This document shows, piece after piece, positions 62,444 through 64,000 of a stretch of DNA of 64,000 bases; position 1 is the first letter of the stretch, and each line of letters starts with the position of its first letter. The DNA comes from Microcoleus vaginatus_C (lineage in GTDB: Bacteria; Cyanobacteriota; Cyanobacteriia; Cyanobacteriales; Microcoleaceae): NCBI GenBank assembly GCA_040004035.1, contig JAMPLN010000006.1; one strand, given 5' to 3'. The position numbers were made by a program, and so were the translations under genes. The notes under the pieces are model-generated. The model did no database searches. It saw nothing but the letters and a program-made list of their open reading frames with translations, and was not told where the DNA came from.

Positions 62444-62572
62444 AATCTCTATAGCAGCAATTTAAAGAATCTTGCTACCAATTCCCATTACCCATAATTA
62501 ATAACTGACAATCAAGCAATTTGGTCACAAGCCCCCGGATTTATCAGTAGGCTCAATTCTTCAATATAAAAT

Positions 62573-63526
62573 CTAAAATCGATTGACTCTCCAGTTTTTT
62601 ACAGCAGTTTGCAATGTCTGCGGCAGCCACTTATCGTATTGAGGATAAACAGGCAAACGCTGCACAAGTTGCCATCCCGATGCTGCTAAAATTTTTGTTA
62701 AAGTTTGGTGTTGCAGGTGAGGATAATCGGGATTAACTTCATCCCGCGGCCCAATTCCTCCTAAATCTCTAGCACCTGCTTCTAAACAAGCCAGCAATAT
62801 CTCTGGCTGTGCAACTAAATTCGGCGGAATTTGCAGCCTGATTTCAGGAGGTAAAATGCTGCGGGCGATCGCAATTACTTCGGGCATTTTTGTAGCATCA
62901 AAAACTTCACCGTCCCAACTTTGCTGATTTCCCGGACTGTGTGGCTGGAGGATAACTTCTTGAATGTGATTGCAGGGCGAATGAATCCGGGCGATCGCCT
63001 CTAATGTCTCAATCCAATCTGCCTCACTTTCCCCAATTCCCAGCAGCAAACCAGTTGTAAACGGAATCTTCAATTCCCCAGCCCATTCTAACTGTTGCAG
63101 TCGCAGCGCCGGAACTTTACTCGGTGCGTGTCGGTGAACCGTTTGTAACAAATCTGGGGCAAGCTGTTCTAGCATCAGCCCCATCGATACATTCACCTCT
63201 TTTAACTGTGCCATCTCCTCAAAGCTGAGCGGCCCCACATTAGTATGCGGCAAAAATCCCAGAGCAAGTGCCAGTTCGCACAAATCGTAAATCCGCTGCA
63301 ACCAAGCTTTTCGCCGTTGACTGTGAGGATGTACCTCGCCGCTGAGGATGAGAATTTCAATTACACCTTGAGTTTGCAGCAAGTTGAGCTGTTTTTCGGC
63401 TTCTGCGAGTGTCAGCCAAGGACTTTGCAGGGGTTCTGCCCGAAAATTGCAATAGGTGCAGCGGTTATAACACTCGTAAGTGGGAACCAGAGTATAAGCA
63501 GGGCTGTAGGTGACGTTGCGGGACAT
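62573..63526 (-). CDS. cofG: FO synthase subunit CofG (radical SAM)
   Basis: A 317-residue radical SAM enzyme that, with CofH, makes the deazaflavin FO, the chromophore of F420 and of some cyanobacterial photolyases. The cluster motif is CYNRCTYCNF (CxxxCxxC), followed by ILSGEVHPHS, GLMLEQLAP, FTTGLLLGIGESEADWIE and the C-terminal ARDLGGIGPRDEVNPDYP typical of CofG. The length is normal. cofH is not in the window. It is convergent with the SDR gene. Confidence 0.94.
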   Translation of the reverse strand: MSRNVTYSPAYTLVPTYECYNRCTYCNFRAEPLQSPWLTLAEAEKQLNLLQTQGVIEILILSGEVHPHSQRRKAWLQRIYDLCELALALGFLPHTNVGPLSFEEMAQLKEVNVSMGLMLEQLAPDLLQTVHRHAPSKVPALRLQQLEWAGELKIPFTTGLLLGIGESEADWIETLEAIARIHSPCNHIQEVILQPHSPGNQQSWDGEVFDATKMPEVIAIARSILPPEIRLQIPPNLVAQPEILLACLEAGARDLGGIGPRDEVNPDYPHLQHQTLTKILAASGWQLVQRLPVYPQYDKWLPQTLQTAVKNWRVNRF

Positions 63527-63793
63527 TCCTTGGGATTTTTATCGATCGGACTTGTGCAACAACATATATATGTCAATGGGAGTTTTGCGGTTTGCGATCG
63601 CAACCCTTCATCTATCTTAACACTGACGCAAGCCCGGAATCTCGTTGCTTAGGTAGATTATGAGTATTCTTCTTTCGTGGGCGATCGTCCACCAATTCCG
63701 CATTCAGCTTTTTAACTCCTTATACAGCAAGCCTTATAGCCTTTAACAAGCATAATTTATAACACCTATAAGAAAAACTGTGCTTAAAAGGCC

Positions 63794-63822
63794 TTTACAA
63801 ACTGAAATAAAAGCTTTATGTT
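63794..63822 (+). promoter_or_regulatory. psbA promoter (-35/-10)
   Basis: TTTACA at 63794-63799 and TATGTT at 63817-63822 are separated by 17 bases, 76 bases before the psbA ATG. The leader is AT-rich, as usual for cyanobacterial psbA genes. Confidence 0.6.
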
Positions 63823-63897
63823 TATTTACATGGCGGAACACAAAGCCGTCACGAACATTGAAAACCAAATAAAGCAATCATAAACAAATGACAACAA

Positions 63898-64000
63898 CCT
63901 TACAGCAGCGCGAAAGCGCCAATGTCTGGGAACGCTTCTGCGAGTGGGTAACATCGACCGACAACCGCATTTATGTAGGTTGGTTCGGCGTCTTGATGAT
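63898..64000 (+). CDS. psbA: Photosystem II D1 protein, N-terminal part
   Basis: The gene is cut by the window end; 34 codons are visible. They read MTTTLQQRESANVWERFCEW and continue to NRIYVGWFGVLMI, the exact D1 N-terminus. D1 binds the special-pair chlorophylls, QB and the Mn cluster of photosystem II. The residues that distinguish D1 isoforms lie outside the window, so the light response type cannot be told. Confidence 0.97.

Overview
The window is a stretch of cyanobacterial chromosome. The markers are chlH (Mg-chelatase large subunit), the start of psbA (photosystem II D1), cofG, glcD, gltD, a cyanobacterial LpxB-like protein, dense GCGATCGC (HIP1) octamers and typical cyanobacterial interspersed repeats (heptamer STRRs, CCCCCT-rich inverted repeats, AAACCGGGTTT hairpins). 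The tandem RTX-like proteins, many PAS/CHASE histidine kinases, a RAYT/REP unit and the repeat style suggest a large-genome filamentous non-heterocystous cyanobacterium of the Microcoleus/Oscillatoria/Phormidium type. That last placement is inference.

Layout. 1-3.4 kb: tail of a CadD-type transporter, a secreted protein of unknown function, two tandem DUF202 membrane proteins and small membrane proteins. 3.7-14.8 kb: a sulfur-assimilation region holding a TauE/SafE exporter, an Rrf2 regulator with cysK, an exported rhodanese with a newly noticed 53-residue membrane peptide and a YeeE/YedE transporter, a Crp/Fnr regulator, cysE, a CHASE histidine kinase and cysA. An 18-bp palindromic element, consensus GTAANTCGRTCGANTTAC, recurs five times just upstream of genes here and always in the same orientation relative to the gene. 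I propose it as the operator of a sulfur regulon. 15.3-25.4 kb: gltD, a REP-associated transposase between GGGGCGGG hairpins, priA, a soluble histidine kinase, speE, a Pmp3-like small gene, an LpxB-like protein and an ankyrin protein.

25.5-33.2 kb: a tandem array of six intact genes and one decayed gene for 328-350-residue proteins. Each has four copies of a roughly 45-residue repeat followed by an RTX-like C-terminal domain. 33.7-37.7 kb: chlH. 37.9-44.4 kb: accessory genes (Uma2 nuclease-like, a short NB-ARC STAND protein, a ParB-like small protein, a CFI-box protein, a MazF toxin-antitoxin pair, a GT2 glycosyltransferase with a divergent EmrE-like protein). 44.5-54.7 kb: DUF6671, glcD, a LOV-domain histidine kinase, purH, a 2OG-Fe(II) oxygenase, a 493-residue ankyrin protein and a DUF4079 protein.

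55.0-58.6 kb: an AAA+ ATPase and subtilase pair matching the IetAS plasmid-stability/antiphage type. It is followed by a strong hairpin and a tRNA-Cys gene. 58.9-64.0 kb: a CpdA-like phosphodiesterase, a GH13 alpha-amylase, an SDR dehydrogenase, cofG and the first 34 codons of psbA with its promoter.

The best candidates for undescribed biology are the shared sulfur operator with the regulators beside it, the tandem RTX-repeat array with its decaying copy and conserved upstream element, and the IetAS-like pair. All similarity statements come from reading motifs. No database search was run.
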